A stretch of DNA of 64,000 bases from GCA-002726655 sp046582185. Lineage in GTDB: Bacteria > Pseudomonadota > Gammaproteobacteria > Pseudomonadales > Azotimanducaceae. Shown here piece after piece: positions 26,328 to 35,440 of this stretch. Numbering within the stretch: position 1 is the first letter of the stretch; each line of letters begins with the position of its first letter. The DNA lies in the NCBI GenBank assembly GCA_046582185.1, contig JAYGEX010000030.1, forward strand, positions 1 through 64,000. The letters are read 5' to 3'. A program made the position numbers and the translations under genes. The notes under the pieces are model-generated. The model searched no databases and was not told where the DNA came from. It saw nothing but the letters and a program-made list of their open reading frames with translations.

Positions 26328-26531
26328 TCAGGCAAGGTTGTTCTTTGCAATACCAGCAGTGCCGGTATAACCATCCCAGTTATCTTCACGACCGCATCGC
26401 CAGCCGTTTAACCATTCCTGCTTTGGTTCGTCTTCATGGTATGGGCACAACTCCCTGGATTTCCCATGAACACCAATTTGATAACCGCGAGTAAAAGCAC
26501 GATCGGCCTTGTCTCTTTTTTGTCTTCTCAT
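26328..26531 (-). CDS. rmf: Ribosome modulation factor
   Basis: The 67-aa basic protein matches Rmf, which dimerises 70S ribosomes into 100S particles in stationary phase. Conserved segments are MRRQKRDKADRAFTRGYQ, GKSRELCPY and WLNGWRCGREDNWDGY. It is longer than the 55-aa E. coli protein, mostly at the C-terminus. The ATG at 26531 aligns with the family start; an upstream in-frame codon at 26561 adds ten residues with no similarity. It is divergent from amtB and followed by a clear terminator. Confidence 0.93.
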   Translation of the reverse strand: MRRQKRDKADRAFTRGYQIGVHGKSRELCPYHEDEPKQEWLNGWRCGREDNWDGYTGTAGIAKNNLA

Positions 26532-26787
26532 ATAGTGAATCCTAAAAATATCAACTGTCACCGTTATTAACGACAGTGCTCACGCATTCCCTTTGTAACC
26601 CAGCGACAGGAGCTTGTCGATTACCATTTTGATCTATTGGATCAGTTTTATATCCCTCTTAGTGCTAAGTGTAGTGCCAAGAACCCTGCTGCTTTTTGGT
26701 GCATTTATTTTGTGACAGAGGTCGATTTCTGCGTAGTGAGCCATTGCAGAATAAAGTACACTCTGGCCAGTTAACTAGGAGTGTTTT

Positions 26788-28074
26788 ATGTATAGATTAC
26801 TCGCCATCCTGGCAGGCAGTTTCTTGATTTGTCCCGTTGCCATGGCTGATGAAGCCTTGAGTTCTGGTAATACGGCCTGGATCTTGACGTCCACAGCCCT
26901 GGTATTGTTTATGACTATTCCAGGCCTGTCGCTCTTTTATGGGGGGCTGGTTCGCGTCAAAAATGTACTCAGCGTCCTGATGCAGTGCTTTGCAATCACC
27001 TGCATGGTATCTGTTATATGGCTGGTAGTTGGTTACAGCATGGCCTTCTCAGATGGCAATGATTTTGTCGGGGGCTTGTCAAATATGTTCATGGCGAATG
27101 TCATGGAAGGCTCTATGAGTGGCGATATTCCGGAGAGTGTATTCGCCATGTTTCAGCTGACCTTTGCGATCATCACACCGGCGCTGATTGTCGGTGCCTT
27201 TGCAGAACGTATGCGGTTCTCATCCATGATGCTGTTTTCAGGACTGTGGGTGATCATTGTTTACGCGCCAGTCACTCATTGGGTTTGGGGCGGTGGCTGG
27301 TTAGCTAATATGGGCCTCCTGGATTTTGCCGGTGGAACAGTCGTCCATGTGACCGCAGGCGTATCTGCTTTAGTCTGTGCCCTTGTACTCGGTAAGAGGA
27401 AGGGCTTTCCCCAGACGCCTATGACGCCACACAATATGACAATGAGCATTACGGGCGCCGGTATGCTGTGGGTAGGCTGGTTTGGATTTAATGCAGGTAG
27501 TGCATTAGCGGCCAACGGCGATGCTGGGATGGCAATGCTTGTTACACATATGTCTGCATCCGCTGGCGCTCTCACGTGGATGGCCATCGAGTGGATCAAA
27601 TTCGGAAAGCCGAGCGCCCTGGGTGCAGTCACGGGAATGGTTGCTGGTCTCGGTACGATTACACCTGCCTCAGGATATGTTGGTCCGGCCGGTGGACTTG
27701 TTATCGGCATGGCAGCAGGTTTTGTATGTTTCAATGCCACCATGTACCTCAAGCAGAAGCTTCAAATAGATGATTCGCTGGATGTTTTTCCAGTGCACGG
27801 CGTGGGTGGTGCTCTGGGTACAATTCTCGCTGCAGTGTTTGCCAGTTCGCAGCTAGGTATCTTCAGTGGCCAGGGTTATGCGGAAGGTATGGATATGGCA
27901 TCCCAGCTGATGGTGCAAATTACCGGAGTACTGGCAACAGGTGTTTACGCGGCCACCGTGTCATTCGTTTTGCTTAAATCGATAGATGTAGTGATCGGCT
28001 TAAGAATAACCGAGGACGAGGAAACCATAGGCCTTGACCTGAACCAGCACAACGAACGCGGTTACGATATGTGA
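26788..28074 (+). CDS. amtB: Ammonium transporter Amt
   Basis: The 428-aa inner-membrane channel has a 20-residue signal peptide (cut after PVAMA) and 11 transmembrane helices. The two pore histidines lie in VVHVTAG and FPVHGVGGALGT. The motif FYGGLVRVKNVLS and FAERMRFSS are family signatures. AmtB is usually preceded by glnK, whose PII protein blocks the channel; here the upstream gene is rmf on the other strand, so glnK is missing from this locus. The Shine-Dalgarno is TAGGAG. The stop codon lies 4 bp from the convergent ddl stop. Confidence 0.95.
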   Translation: MYRLLAILAGSFLICPVAMADEALSSGNTAWILTSTALVLFMTIPGLSLFYGGLVRVKNVLSVLMQCFAITCMVSVIWLVVGYSMAFSDGNDFVGGLSNMFMANVMEGSMSGDIPESVFAMFQLTFAIITPALIVGAFAERMRFSSMMLFSGLWVIIVYAPVTHWVWGGGWLANMGLLDFAGGTVVHVTAGVSALVCALVLGKRKGFPQTPMTPHNMTMSITGAGMLWVGWFGFNAGSALAANGDAGMAMLVTHMSASAGALTWMAIEWIKFGKPSALGAVTGMVAGLGTITPASGYVGPAGGLVIGMAAGFVCFNATMYLKQKLQIDDSLDVFPVHGVGGALGTILAAVFASSQLGIFSGQGYAEGMDMASQLMVQITGVLATGVYAATVSFVLLKSIDVVIGLRITEDEETIGLDLNQHNERGYDM

Positions 28075-28078
28075 TCAA

Positions 28079-29026
28079 TCAGCTGGCTCTCGCTGCAGCG
28101 CGCTCAACCAGATGACTGACCAATTGTGGGAAGTCCAAGCCAAAAGCCTTTGCACCATCAGGGTAGAGGCTTGTGGGCGTCATGCCGGGCAAGGTATTTA
28201 CTTCCAGCAGGAAGATTTCATCCTCAGTGACGATAAAATCTGCTCTGGATAAGTCCCTGCAGCCCAGTACCTGATGGGCTGTAACTGCAATATTCTGTAA
28301 TGCCAAAGTTTGTGCCTCTGGCAGATTGGCTGGGATTAGATGTTCGCTTAAGCCTTTAGTATATCGGTGTTCGTAGTCATACCAGGTATTTTCAGGGGTA
28401 ACAATATCGATGACGTCGAATGGCTTGCAGCCGTCCTGCGTATCAATTACGCCAACGGTGATCTCTTTGCCGTCGATTCTCTTTTCGACGAGTAGGCGCT
28501 CGTCGAACTTGAATGCCTGCTTAAGGCCTTCATTTAACTGGTCTGCATTGTCGATCATGGCCACGCCCAAAGCACTGCCCTGCCGCGCTGGTTTGACGAC
28601 TACATAGTCGCCGAGGGTTTCGATGATTTGTTTGACTGCGGCAGCAATGCCGTCAGATTGGCTTGCCGTGATTTGCGGGATGAGTGGTAAGCCTGCCTCT
28701 CGAAAAATACCTTTGGAGACAATTTTATCCATTGCGAATGCGCTGCCATGGACATTGCTGCCAACGTAAGGGTATTCCAGTATTTCAAGAAAGCCTTGCA
28801 GGGTTCCGTCTTCTCCTGGCGGGCCGTGTAGAACAGGAAAGACCACATCAGGCGAAAAATCCCGTAGTGTATTAACCAGGTTCTGGTCAAGTTCGATGTC
28901 GGCAACATAATCGTAGTTTTGTTTCAGTGCCTGTATGACGCCGCGAGCGCTGGACTTTGAAACTTCTGCCTCTGCTGATTGGCCGCCATTGATGACTGCA
29001 ATTCTTAAGTGCCCAGTAGTGTTCAT
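28079..29026 (-). CDS. ddl: D-alanine--D-alanine ligase
   Basis: The 315-aa ATP-grasp enzyme joins two D-alanines for peptidoglycan. Key segments are FPVLHGPPGEDGTLQGFLE (N-terminal domain), VVVKPARQGSALGV (ATP-grasp), EITVGVID, and the C-terminal metal site FLLEVNTLPGMTPTSL. In many Gammaproteobacteria ddlB sits in the mur-fts cluster; this copy stands apart, so it may be the ddlA-type paralogue or the only copy. Its start overlaps the upstream SMP-30 gene stop by 4 bp (ATGA). Confidence 0.93.
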   Translation of the reverse strand: MNTTGHLRIAVINGGQSAEAEVSKSSARGVIQALKQNYDYVADIELDQNLVNTLRDFSPDVVFPVLHGPPGEDGTLQGFLEILEYPYVGSNVHGSAFAMDKIVSKGIFREAGLPLIPQITASQSDGIAAAVKQIIETLGDYVVVKPARQGSALGVAMIDNADQLNEGLKQAFKFDERLLVEKRIDGKEITVGVIDTQDGCKPFDVIDIVTPENTWYDYEHRYTKGLSEHLIPANLPEAQTLALQNIAVTAHQVLGCRDLSRADFIVTEDEIFLLEVNTLPGMTPTSLYPDGAKAFGLDFPQLVSHLVERAAARAS

Positions 29027-29862
29027 GGACGACCGGCGCCTGGCACTTCCACGTCTATATATTCAATCTTTCCCGATCGATCTCTTTGGCATTCGGCGGG
29101 ATCTGCAGATTCAGCAGTCAAAATAAAGAGTCGTTTGCCATCGCTACCGCCCAACATGCAGGCATAGGCCTGATTTTCAACGCTTACCCTGTCAGTGACT
29201 TCGCCGCCTTCCAGTACCCTTAAGGCTTCATTGCTGGTCGGGGATGCGACCCAGATGCCACCATCAGCGTCCAGGCAGATGCCGTCGGGCACGGCTTTTT
29301 CCAATTGTGCCCAGACTCGTCTATTACTGAGTGAACCGTCTTCCTCAATATCGAATGCAGTGAGGCATGCAGCCATAGTTTCACCAACGATCAGGGTCTT
29401 CTCATCTGGCGTGATGACAGCACCGTTGGGGAAGGACATATCCTTTGCCACAATGCTTGCCTTGCCTTGATCGTCTACCAGAATGAGTTCTGCCATTTCA
29501 CGCTTCGCGCCGCTACTCAGGTCAAAGCCAAAATTCCCAACATAGCTGCGGCCAAGTGCATCCACCACCATGTCATTGCAGTGATAAGTCGCAAGATCGT
29601 ACAGATTGGCGAATTCTGATAGTTGCCCATCCTTGAACGCCATGATCTTGCGATCGAGCATGGACACAATGAGTAGTCGGCCATCCGGTAGCCAACCCAA
29701 ACCTGATGGTTGCTCCGGTATCTCTACGATAGTCTCAAGCTTGCCATCCATATCCAGTGCATGGACCTTGTAATCATGCATATCAGAAAACCATAGTCGG
29801 CCCTCATGCCATCTGGGTCCTTCGGCAAAGCAAAGTCCATCCACCAGTGTCTTTGTACTCAC
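29023..29862 (-). CDS. SMP-30/gluconolactonase/LRE family beta-propeller
   Basis: The 279-aa protein has the SMP-30 signatures ECP-like FAEGPRWHEGRLWFSDM at the N-terminus (Glu at residue 14), PSGLGWLPDGRLL, CNDMVVDALGRSYVGNFGFD and DGICLDADGGIWVA. These supply the divalent-metal ligands Glu, Asn and Asp of six-bladed lactonase propellers. Family members hydrolyse sugar lactones or other lactones; the substrate is unknown here. It is the first gene of a two-gene unit with ddl and is divergent from the ZntR-like regulator. Confidence 0.87.
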   Translation of the reverse strand: MSTKTLVDGLCFAEGPRWHEGRLWFSDMHDYKVHALDMDGKLETIVEIPEQPSGLGWLPDGRLLIVSMLDRKIMAFKDGQLSEFANLYDLATYHCNDMVVDALGRSYVGNFGFDLSSGAKREMAELILVDDQGKASIVAKDMSFPNGAVITPDEKTLIVGETMAACLTAFDIEEDGSLSNRRVWAQLEKAVPDGICLDADGGIWVASPTSNEALRVLEGGEVTDRVSVENQAYACMLGGSDGKRLFILTAESADPAECQRDRSGKIEYIDVEVPGAGRP

Positions 29863-29966
29863 GTTTACTCCTTGGAAAACAACATTATGTTGCGTTGCAT
29901 AATAAAGATGAAAGCTGGTAATCGAAAGGAGCCAATAGGGAAATATGCTGGAGATTTCAAAAAGCC

Positions 29967-29997
29967 TTGACCTTGTAGTAGGCTATAGGGTTATAGT
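29967..29997 (+). promoter_or_regulatory. MerR-type promoter/operator with 19-bp spacer
   Basis: TTGACC (29967-29972) and TATAGT (29992-29997) are 19 bp apart, the long spacer that MerR activators untwist. The spacer contains the imperfect dyad ACCTTGTAG/CTATAGGGT, close to known metal-responsive operators of the PbrR/CadR kind. It lies about 33 bp upstream of the regulator start, suggesting autoregulation. Confidence 0.8.
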
Positions 29998-30029
29998 GGG
30001 TGCATAACTGATTTCTGAGGTAAGAATTG

Positions 30030-30491
30030 ATGGGATACATGCGAATTGGCGAGCTGGCGAAATTAACCTCCACAAATAATGAAACATTACGGTTTTATGA
30101 ATCCCGCGGACTACTTGGTGAACCGAGGCGAAGTGATGCTGGTTACCGTCTGTACACAAATGCGGAGGTCTTGCGGGTGCAGTTTATTATGCGTGCCAAG
30201 AAAATGGGCTTCTCGCTAAAGGAGATCGATGAGCTGCTTTCGATGCGAGTGACAAAAGAGGAAAGCACCTGCGGAGAAGTAAAGGACCTCGCTGAAAAGA
30301 AGCTAGGGGAAATCGAGCAGAAAATAGCCGAGCTGAATAGAATGAAGGCAGCACTTGAGCAAATAACCGAGGCGTGCTGCGGCGGTGAGGAATCAGCAGT
30401 TAATTGCACCATACTAAATGCCCTGGACGCCGAGGATGAGCTCGCTGAACCTTTGAGCAGTTTACGTAAGGAATCTGGTGTTCGCAGCTAG
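30030..30491 (+). CDS. MerR family metal-responsive regulator, ZntR-like
   Basis: The roughly 153-aa regulator has an N-terminal winged-helix (MRIGELAKLTSTNNETLRF), a dimerisation helix and a metal-binding C-terminus. Cysteines fall at the ZntR positions: TCGEVK, then ACCGG and NCTIL. E. coli ZntR also uses His119; here the aligned residue is Glu, so metal preference may differ (zinc, cadmium or lead). The ATG at 30030 has GAGG nine bases upstream; an inner ATG at 30039 is possible. No metal efflux gene is adjacent, so the target may be distant or only its own promoter. Confidence 0.88.
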   Translation: MGYMRIGELAKLTSTNNETLRFYESRGLLGEPRRSDAGYRLYTNAEVLRVQFIMRAKKMGFSLKEIDELLSMRVTKEESTCGEVKDLAEKKLGEIEQKIAELNRMKAALEQITEACCGGEESAVNCTILNALDAEDELAEPLSSLRKESGVRS

Positions 30492-30579
30492 GCTGACGGG
30501 CCTTCTATACAAATTGTGCGTATGAACACACGAGTGGATAGATTCATCAGGGGTGCCCATTAGCGGTTTCAAGCCAATC

Positions 30580-31641
30580 TCAAGCTTGAAGTTTATCCCG
30601 CAGGTAACTGTGAAACTGATAAATACAACCTTCCAGAAAGCTTAGCCTGCCGGGTGTGTATTGCGAGCTATGTAAGCCCCGCCAGACAGCATCGCACATG
30701 GGGATATCTTCGCGATGAATATGATCAAAGGCAGCAAGAGATTCATTCGCCGTGCCATCGTCGATCATTTTCTGTGGCACCAGCACATGGATTTTGAGTT
30801 CGAAGCGTTCAACTGATTTGATGTTCATTTGATACCAACCGATTACTGGAGAATCCGGCTTGCGGGTCATGGCGAACATCATCGAAGGATAAACGAGTCC
30901 AACCCAGAATGGCGGAGAGATTGATTCGTCGATTGAAGGGTTTTCCAACAGTGTGTAGTTCCCAACTGTCTCTTCCGGGTAGGTGCCTGAATGTGGGTAG
31001 ATTCCATTCAGGCTCATCCTGTGGACTCCCATATGGTGGTAAGACTCCATGAAGTTCTCGAGCAGTACCTTCCAGTTCCAGGGCGAATCAAAAGTCAGTA
31101 CGCCAGCTGTCTTCAGATCAGCAACATTCCAGGGGGCGAGTTTTTCGTTAAATTCTTCAAGGCTTGGCGCAAGGGGTTTTGGGTCGTCACCAGCGTGAAC
31201 AAACACCCACCCTTGCCAGATTTCAACGGCCAATGCAGGCAGATTAATATTCCTGTCAAAATCCGAGGCCAGCTCCATGTTAGGCGCGCCCCGGAGCTTG
31301 CCGTTTAGCTCGTAGGTCCATTTGTGATACGGGCAGGTAAAGAGGTTCTTCTGATTTCCCGCGCCCTGGGCGATTGCGCATGCACGATGCAGGCAGACAT
31401 TTGAGAAAGCGTTGATGTTCCCTGTTTTGTCACAAGCAACGATGATTGGATCACCGGCAAGATCATAAGTTATGTAGTCGCCGGGACTGCTCAACTGGTC
31501 GATTCGGGCAACGGCCACCCAATCATTCCTAAACAGTTGTTGCTTCTCTAATTCGAATATATCCGGGTCCGTAAAAAACTGCTTTGGTAAAGCCGTTGAT
31601 TCATTGACGCTCTTTCCCAAAAATGAAAAATCCATCTTCAT
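30580..31641 (-). CDS. Rieske non-haem iron oxygenase, large subunit type
   Basis: The 353-aa protein has a Rieske [2Fe-2S] domain with ligands Cys83, His85, Cys103 and His106 (CLHRAC and CPYHKWTY). The catalytic domain has the mononuclear iron site ENFMESYHHMGVHR (His202 and His207). These enzymes hydroxylate or demethylate aromatic or quaternary-ammonium compounds with electrons from a separate reductase, which is not in the window. The substrate is unknown. It converges on the ZntR-like gene. A perfect 6-bp dyad AGTCTC/GAGACT lies about 40 bp upstream of the start. Confidence 0.88.
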   Translation of the reverse strand: MKMDFSFLGKSVNESTALPKQFFTDPDIFELEKQQLFRNDWVAVARIDQLSSPGDYITYDLAGDPIIVACDKTGNINAFSNVCLHRACAIAQGAGNQKNLFTCPYHKWTYELNGKLRGAPNMELASDFDRNINLPALAVEIWQGWVFVHAGDDPKPLAPSLEEFNEKLAPWNVADLKTAGVLTFDSPWNWKVLLENFMESYHHMGVHRMSLNGIYPHSGTYPEETVGNYTLLENPSIDESISPPFWVGLVYPSMMFAMTRKPDSPVIGWYQMNIKSVERFELKIHVLVPQKMIDDGTANESLAAFDHIHREDIPMCDAVWRGLHSSQYTPGRLSFLEGCIYQFHSYLRDKLQA

Positions 31642-31913
31642 CTAATTGCCTCTGCCATAAGGATACTTAAATGGACCGTTTAGTCTCACGAGACTGTGGT
31701 CAAATTCTTTGCGCTAGCATCTATTGTCAGGCGTACATTGTCCAGAGGCCTTGTTGAGCTGTCTAGGCAACTTGCGCGCGCTGTAGGGTTTTCTTTAGCA
31801 GATCCGCATGTTATCCAACTATCAGGTCCGATATCGTTTGTTTTGGTAAGCCAAGCTCCTCCATTTAAATGGGGTTTCAATAAACTGTGGGCTTTAGTAA
31901 TAAAGGCCAGCGC

Positions 31914-32489
31914 TCAGGCAACCTGGCGTAACATTAGTTTGATGATTTTTGACGCGTTCTCCAGGTCAGGTACTTCACCAGTGATAAGGTCTGCATACAG
32001 AAATGACTCAATCATTCGGGTCAGTGAATAAGCCATTACCGCCGAACTAACAGGTAAGACCATGTGGCCAAGATCGATTTCTTCTTGCAGGAGTTTTTCC
32101 AGGTTAGCAATTGTCCGCGCCTGTACCGGGCTATGTTTAGAGGCCACAATCTTCAACCCCAGCTGTGCATCTTTGGAAAGAAATCTGCACAGCGGTTGAA
32201 ATGAATTAGAGGCAGCCATGCCTCGTTCTATGACTTCTAATATGCGTTTGCTGCCCGTGGTGCTGGTATTTGCAATAATTTGTTTGTAGCTATCGTCGAT
32301 CAGGGAGGAGAGTACTTCACCCACCAGTTGCTCCGCACTACCGGCCCAACGATAGGCAGTGGCGCGTGAAATACCTAGTTCTTTGGCGAGCTTTTGAAGT
32401 TCTATGCGCTTATCAGTGTCAAACCACTGCCGGGCGAGGCTGTGTAGATCGATGGGTTGGCAGCTATGCCAGCTTTTGCGAACCGTTAT
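31914..32489 (-). CDS. TetR-type regulator (QsdR-like) with ATA at the start position
   Basis: The frame encodes about 191 residues. A short helix-turn-helix (ELQKLAKELGISRATAYRW, then GSAEQLVGEVL) precedes a TetR-like ligand domain. This is the layout of QsdR-type regulators. No ATG, GTG or TTG occurs upstream of the HTH; the first standard start would delete it. An ATA at 32487-32489 overlaps the TAA stop of the upstream hydrolase as ATAA. An ancestral ATGA overlap with one G-to-A change would give exactly this: start lost, stop kept. So the gene is either initiated at ATA or silenced. The QsdR assignment is by motif resemblance only. Confidence 0.7.
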   Translation of the reverse strand: MTVRKSWHSCQPIDLHSLARQWFDTDKRIELQKLAKELGISRATAYRWAGSAEQLVGEVLSSLIDDSYKQIIANTSTTGSKRILEVIERGMAASNSFQPLCRFLSKDAQLGLKIVASKHSPVQARTIANLEKLLQEEIDLGHMVLPVSSAVMAYSLTRMIESFLYADLITGEVPDLENASKIIKLMLRQVA

Positions 32490-33340
32490 GAATGTCCCGT
32501 CGTCCTACCGGCATCATTCTGTTCAGACGATTCACTTGAGTGTAGTAAGCCGGGTCCATAAGCGAAGTGCTTCCAGCCAATACGTTTGAAGGGCTGCCAA
32601 AGACCTGCAGGGTTCGCCAGGCGGTCAGCGATAGCGTAGAGCACAGTTGCATTGAAGCCGGGCCTCAGGTGACTTGTATAGACTTCAATATTTTCTGAAA
32701 TGTCTGAAGGCTGCTCTGTGGCGATTTGCCAGGGAACTATGCCGTCTGTCTTGCTGAATATATTGCTTGCAGGGATATCGGGTAATGGTTGGCCAGCGAG
32801 TAAACGTAGGTGATTCGTTTGCCTCTGTCCGTATGACATGTGTTCGTTTGGCATCTGGGCAATGGTTTTGGCAAAGCGATAGGCATTAGTTGGGCGAGGA
32901 CTGCCTGCGAAAGGGCTGCCCAGGGTGATTACCTGGCGAACCTTGTCGGGGTGCAGGTGCGCTAATAGCCGTGCACACACCGCCCAGGCGCCAACCAACC
33001 AGACTGATTTTCTGATTTTCTGATTGCCGTTTGCTTCGAAAATTTGCTCGAGTCGTGTTATGAGGCGGGCGGCGAGATCCGGCATCGCGGGTCCCAAATT
33101 GGTGCCAAGTTTCCAGGGGTGGGTGCCGTAGCCCAGGGAGCCCAGAAAGGTACGGATGAGTGCGGTTGATCTGTCCCCGGCGCCAAAACCAGGCATAACA
33201 AGCACCTGATGATTATCGCCTCGAGGTGAAAGCGTGAGAAAGGGTGCTATAGACATGAGCTGGGCGATTTCGGCGAGTAGGCGGGGTCCTTCTGCCATCG
33301 CCAGGCGTCGATCTGGTCGTGTATAAACTCGATTTTCCAT
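32486..33340 (-). pseudogene. Alpha/beta hydrolase with two compensating frameshifts over the catalytic elbow
   Basis: The 284-aa frame is open throughout and the ends look like an esterase/lipase-type hydrolase: VLVMPGFGAGDRST, then VRQVITLGSPF, KTDGIVPW and VLYAIADRLANP. Where relatives have the nucleophile elbow GWSLGG, this protein reads VGAWAV. An 8-bp unit CTGATTTT is tandemly repeated at 33004-33025; removing one unit restores NQKISLVGWRLGGV in frame. The frame then returns at a CACACAC run (32974-32980) that appears two bases short. Even in the restored frame Ser is Arg. The catalytic Asp and His regions persist, so activity is very unlikely. It is coupled to the TetR gene downstream. 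Confidence 0.78.
32974..33025 (-). repeat. Slippage tracts inside the hydrolase gene
   Basis: CTGATTTT occurs twice in tandem plus a partial third copy (33004-33025). A CACACAC tract is at 32974-32980. Together they bracket the out-of-frame segment. Confidence 0.85.
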
Positions 33341-33727
33341 ATTATGATCTCACTGGAATGAATCAATATTTATCTCATAAGCCGATGTCTCATGTGTGGC
33401 AGCACCGGTGAAAATAGACCTTAATCAGGGCCTCTCCTGTTTCGATTTCAGGGATTTAAAAACCAGGGATAACAAATCATTTAGCAAAAAAGGTTTTCAG
33501 GTCATGAATCTGCAGTGTATTCAGTTTAGTACAAGAGCATTAGAAGCTGAGAAAATAGTACAATATTACTGATCATCTACCACAATACCTGCGACTGATA
33601 GTGAGTAACGCCAATTTAGTATTCCACGTTAACAGCCATCAATCATGCAATGTGGGGGGAATTGCGGGCCTTTTCCAAAGTCAGGAGGAAGGTAGAGCAA
33701 GGTGTTGTCAGCTTGTTTGCTGAATGA
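33341..33727. other. 387-bp intergenic region, nothing recognised
   Basis: The gap lies between the hydrolase start and the ABC-F stop, both on the minus strand. It is AT-rich with no convincing ORF, RNA, terminator or promoter on either strand. Confidence 0.5.
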
Positions 33728-35440
33728 CTATTCCAGCATAGTATTTAGTTTGCCGATTTCCTGGAGCCAATCATCCTGCATCCTGGGTTTCTGAAATTTC
33801 TGTTTCCTTGCTTTATCTTCAGCGAGGAGCATTTCCAGCTCGACCATTCTCTGCAGGATAGAGTCTTCGTTATCGAGGGCAATGGTCCTGGAGGCAGGGT
33901 TGTTACCCGCCTTAACAGGCGCAGGGCGCTCGATGTCGTAGAAAACCTGCGGGTCATGAATCTCTACAAGTTTGCCCTTATCAATTAGCACATAACGATC
34001 CGCAATGATGTCGACAAAACGGCGATCATGTGAGGTGATCAATACGGTGGCGTTGGCATCCAGTATCTGGGTTTCCAGTTCTTCCTTTCCTTGTATGTCG
34101 ATGTGATTTGTCGGTTCGTCAAGAATCAGAAAGTTGGGTTTATTAAGTTTGATGATCAGGAACATCAGCCGCGCCTTTTCACCGCCGCTTAGGACGCCGA
34201 CCTTCTTGTCCAGGTCCAGATAAGGGAAGCCTGCCTTGATCAGGGCTGTCTTATTGTCATTCTCGGAGCCGGGACAATTGTCTGTTAACGACTGGACCAT
34301 GGAGCGTTCGGGATTAAGCATCTCAAGCTCCTGATCGTAGTAACCAATATCACACTGGGGATTGAACTTGACTATCTGCCCGCCCTTGTTGCCATGATAG
34401 TGATTCAGGATTTGCTTAATCAAGGTGGTCTTGCCGGTCCCATTGTGGCCCAGTAAAGCAACCCGGTCGCCCGGTCGAATAAGGAAGTCCTCGATGTGGA
34501 AGAGCGCAGATGGATTTTCTCCCGGGGACATGATCTGCTGGTCTTCTATCTGAATCATTCTGTTGGCATGGGAGTGCTTTACATCAAGGGAGAGCTTTAA
34601 CCCTGAGCCGCGCGTGACAAAAGTCTTGTTCTCTTCCATCTTCTCTACACGCTTTTCCATACTCTTCGCTTTGCGTGCAAGCTTTTCGTTATCGTAGACT
34701 TTGCCCCATAATGCGAGTCGCTTGGCACTGGCCTTGAGCTCCCTGATTTTCTTCTCTTCAACCTTTCGGGTGGACTCGGCAGCGACGTCCTGTTCCTCCA
34801 GCCGAATTCTGGCCTCTGTATAAGACAAGTTGAAGCTGATTATGCGATTGTCGCGCAGAAAAAGAGTTCGGTCCGTTACCGCATCCAGGAATTGTCTGTC
34901 GTGTGAGATCAATAAATAGGCAGCATCCAGTGAAGATAGAAATTCCTCAAAGAAGAGCAGGGTCTTCAGGTCGAGGTGGTTGGTGGGTTCGTCAAAGAGT
35001 ATCAATGTTGGGTCATTGATCACCGCTCTGGCAAACATCAGGCGGTTTTGTTGGCCGCCGCTTATATGTTCCACCTGGTAATGTAACTCAGCATCGTTGA
35101 ACCCGAGTTTTTGGAGCAACATTACTGCCTTGTACCGGCTGAAGTCCCGCTCTTCGGGTGACAACTTTTCACACAATGCCTCTAACAAGGTAAATTCGTT
35201 GAGCGCCGGATCAATAAACTGCTCTACTGTTTCCAACAATAAATTATTGGTGCGAGAGATGTCGCCTTCATCTGGAGAGATCTGATTGCTAATAATAGAA
35301 AACAGAGTCGATTTGCCGCAGCCATTGTGACCCACCAGGCCGATGCGATCGCCGCTATTGATGCTCAGATCCAAATCCTTGAACAGGGGCTTGGTGCCCA
35401 TGGCGTGATTAAGCCGATGGCATTGCAGTAAAACACTCAT
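33728..35440 (-). CDS. ABC-F family ATPase
   Basis: The 570-aa cytosolic protein has two ABC domains and no membrane segment. The first has Walker A GHNGCGKSTLF and signature ISGGQQNRLMFARA. The second has Walker A GHNGTGKTTLIK and signature LSGGEKARLMFL. Each is followed by Walker B DEPTNHLD or DEPTNHID. The inter-domain helical linker (about residues 230-290) is Lys/Glu-rich, and a C-terminal coiled coil follows. ABC-F proteins act on ribosomes or, for Uup-like ones, in DNA repair; the exact class is unclear. Its start overlaps the S9 peptidase stop by 4 bp. Confidence 0.9.
   Translation of the reverse strand: MSVLLQCHRLNHAMGTKPLFKDLDLSINSGDRIGLVGHNGCGKSTLFSIISNQISPDEGDISRTNNLLLETVEQFIDPALNEFTLLEALCEKLSPEERDFSRYKAVMLLQKLGFNDAELHYQVEHISGGQQNRLMFARAVINDPTLILFDEPTNHLDLKTLLFFEEFLSSLDAAYLLISHDRQFLDAVTDRTLFLRDNRIISFNLSYTEARIRLEEQDVAAESTRKVEEKKIRELKASAKRLALWGKVYDNEKLARKAKSMEKRVEKMEENKTFVTRGSGLKLSLDVKHSHANRMIQIEDQQIMSPGENPSALFHIEDFLIRPGDRVALLGHNGTGKTTLIKQILNHYHGNKGGQIVKFNPQCDIGYYDQELEMLNPERSMVQSLTDNCPGSENDNKTALIKAGFPYLDLDKKVGVLSGGEKARLMFLIIKLNKPNFLILDEPTNHIDIQGKEELETQILDANATVLITSHDRRFVDIIADRYVLIDKGKLVEIHDPQVFYDIERPAPVKAGNNPASRTIALDNEDSILQRMVELEMLLAEDKARKQKFQKPRMQDDWLQEIGKLNTMLE

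Noticed and set aside
26690..26720. Sigma-54 promoter upstream of amtB
   Set aside because: A TGGTGC block is present but the -12 GC element and spacing do not fit.
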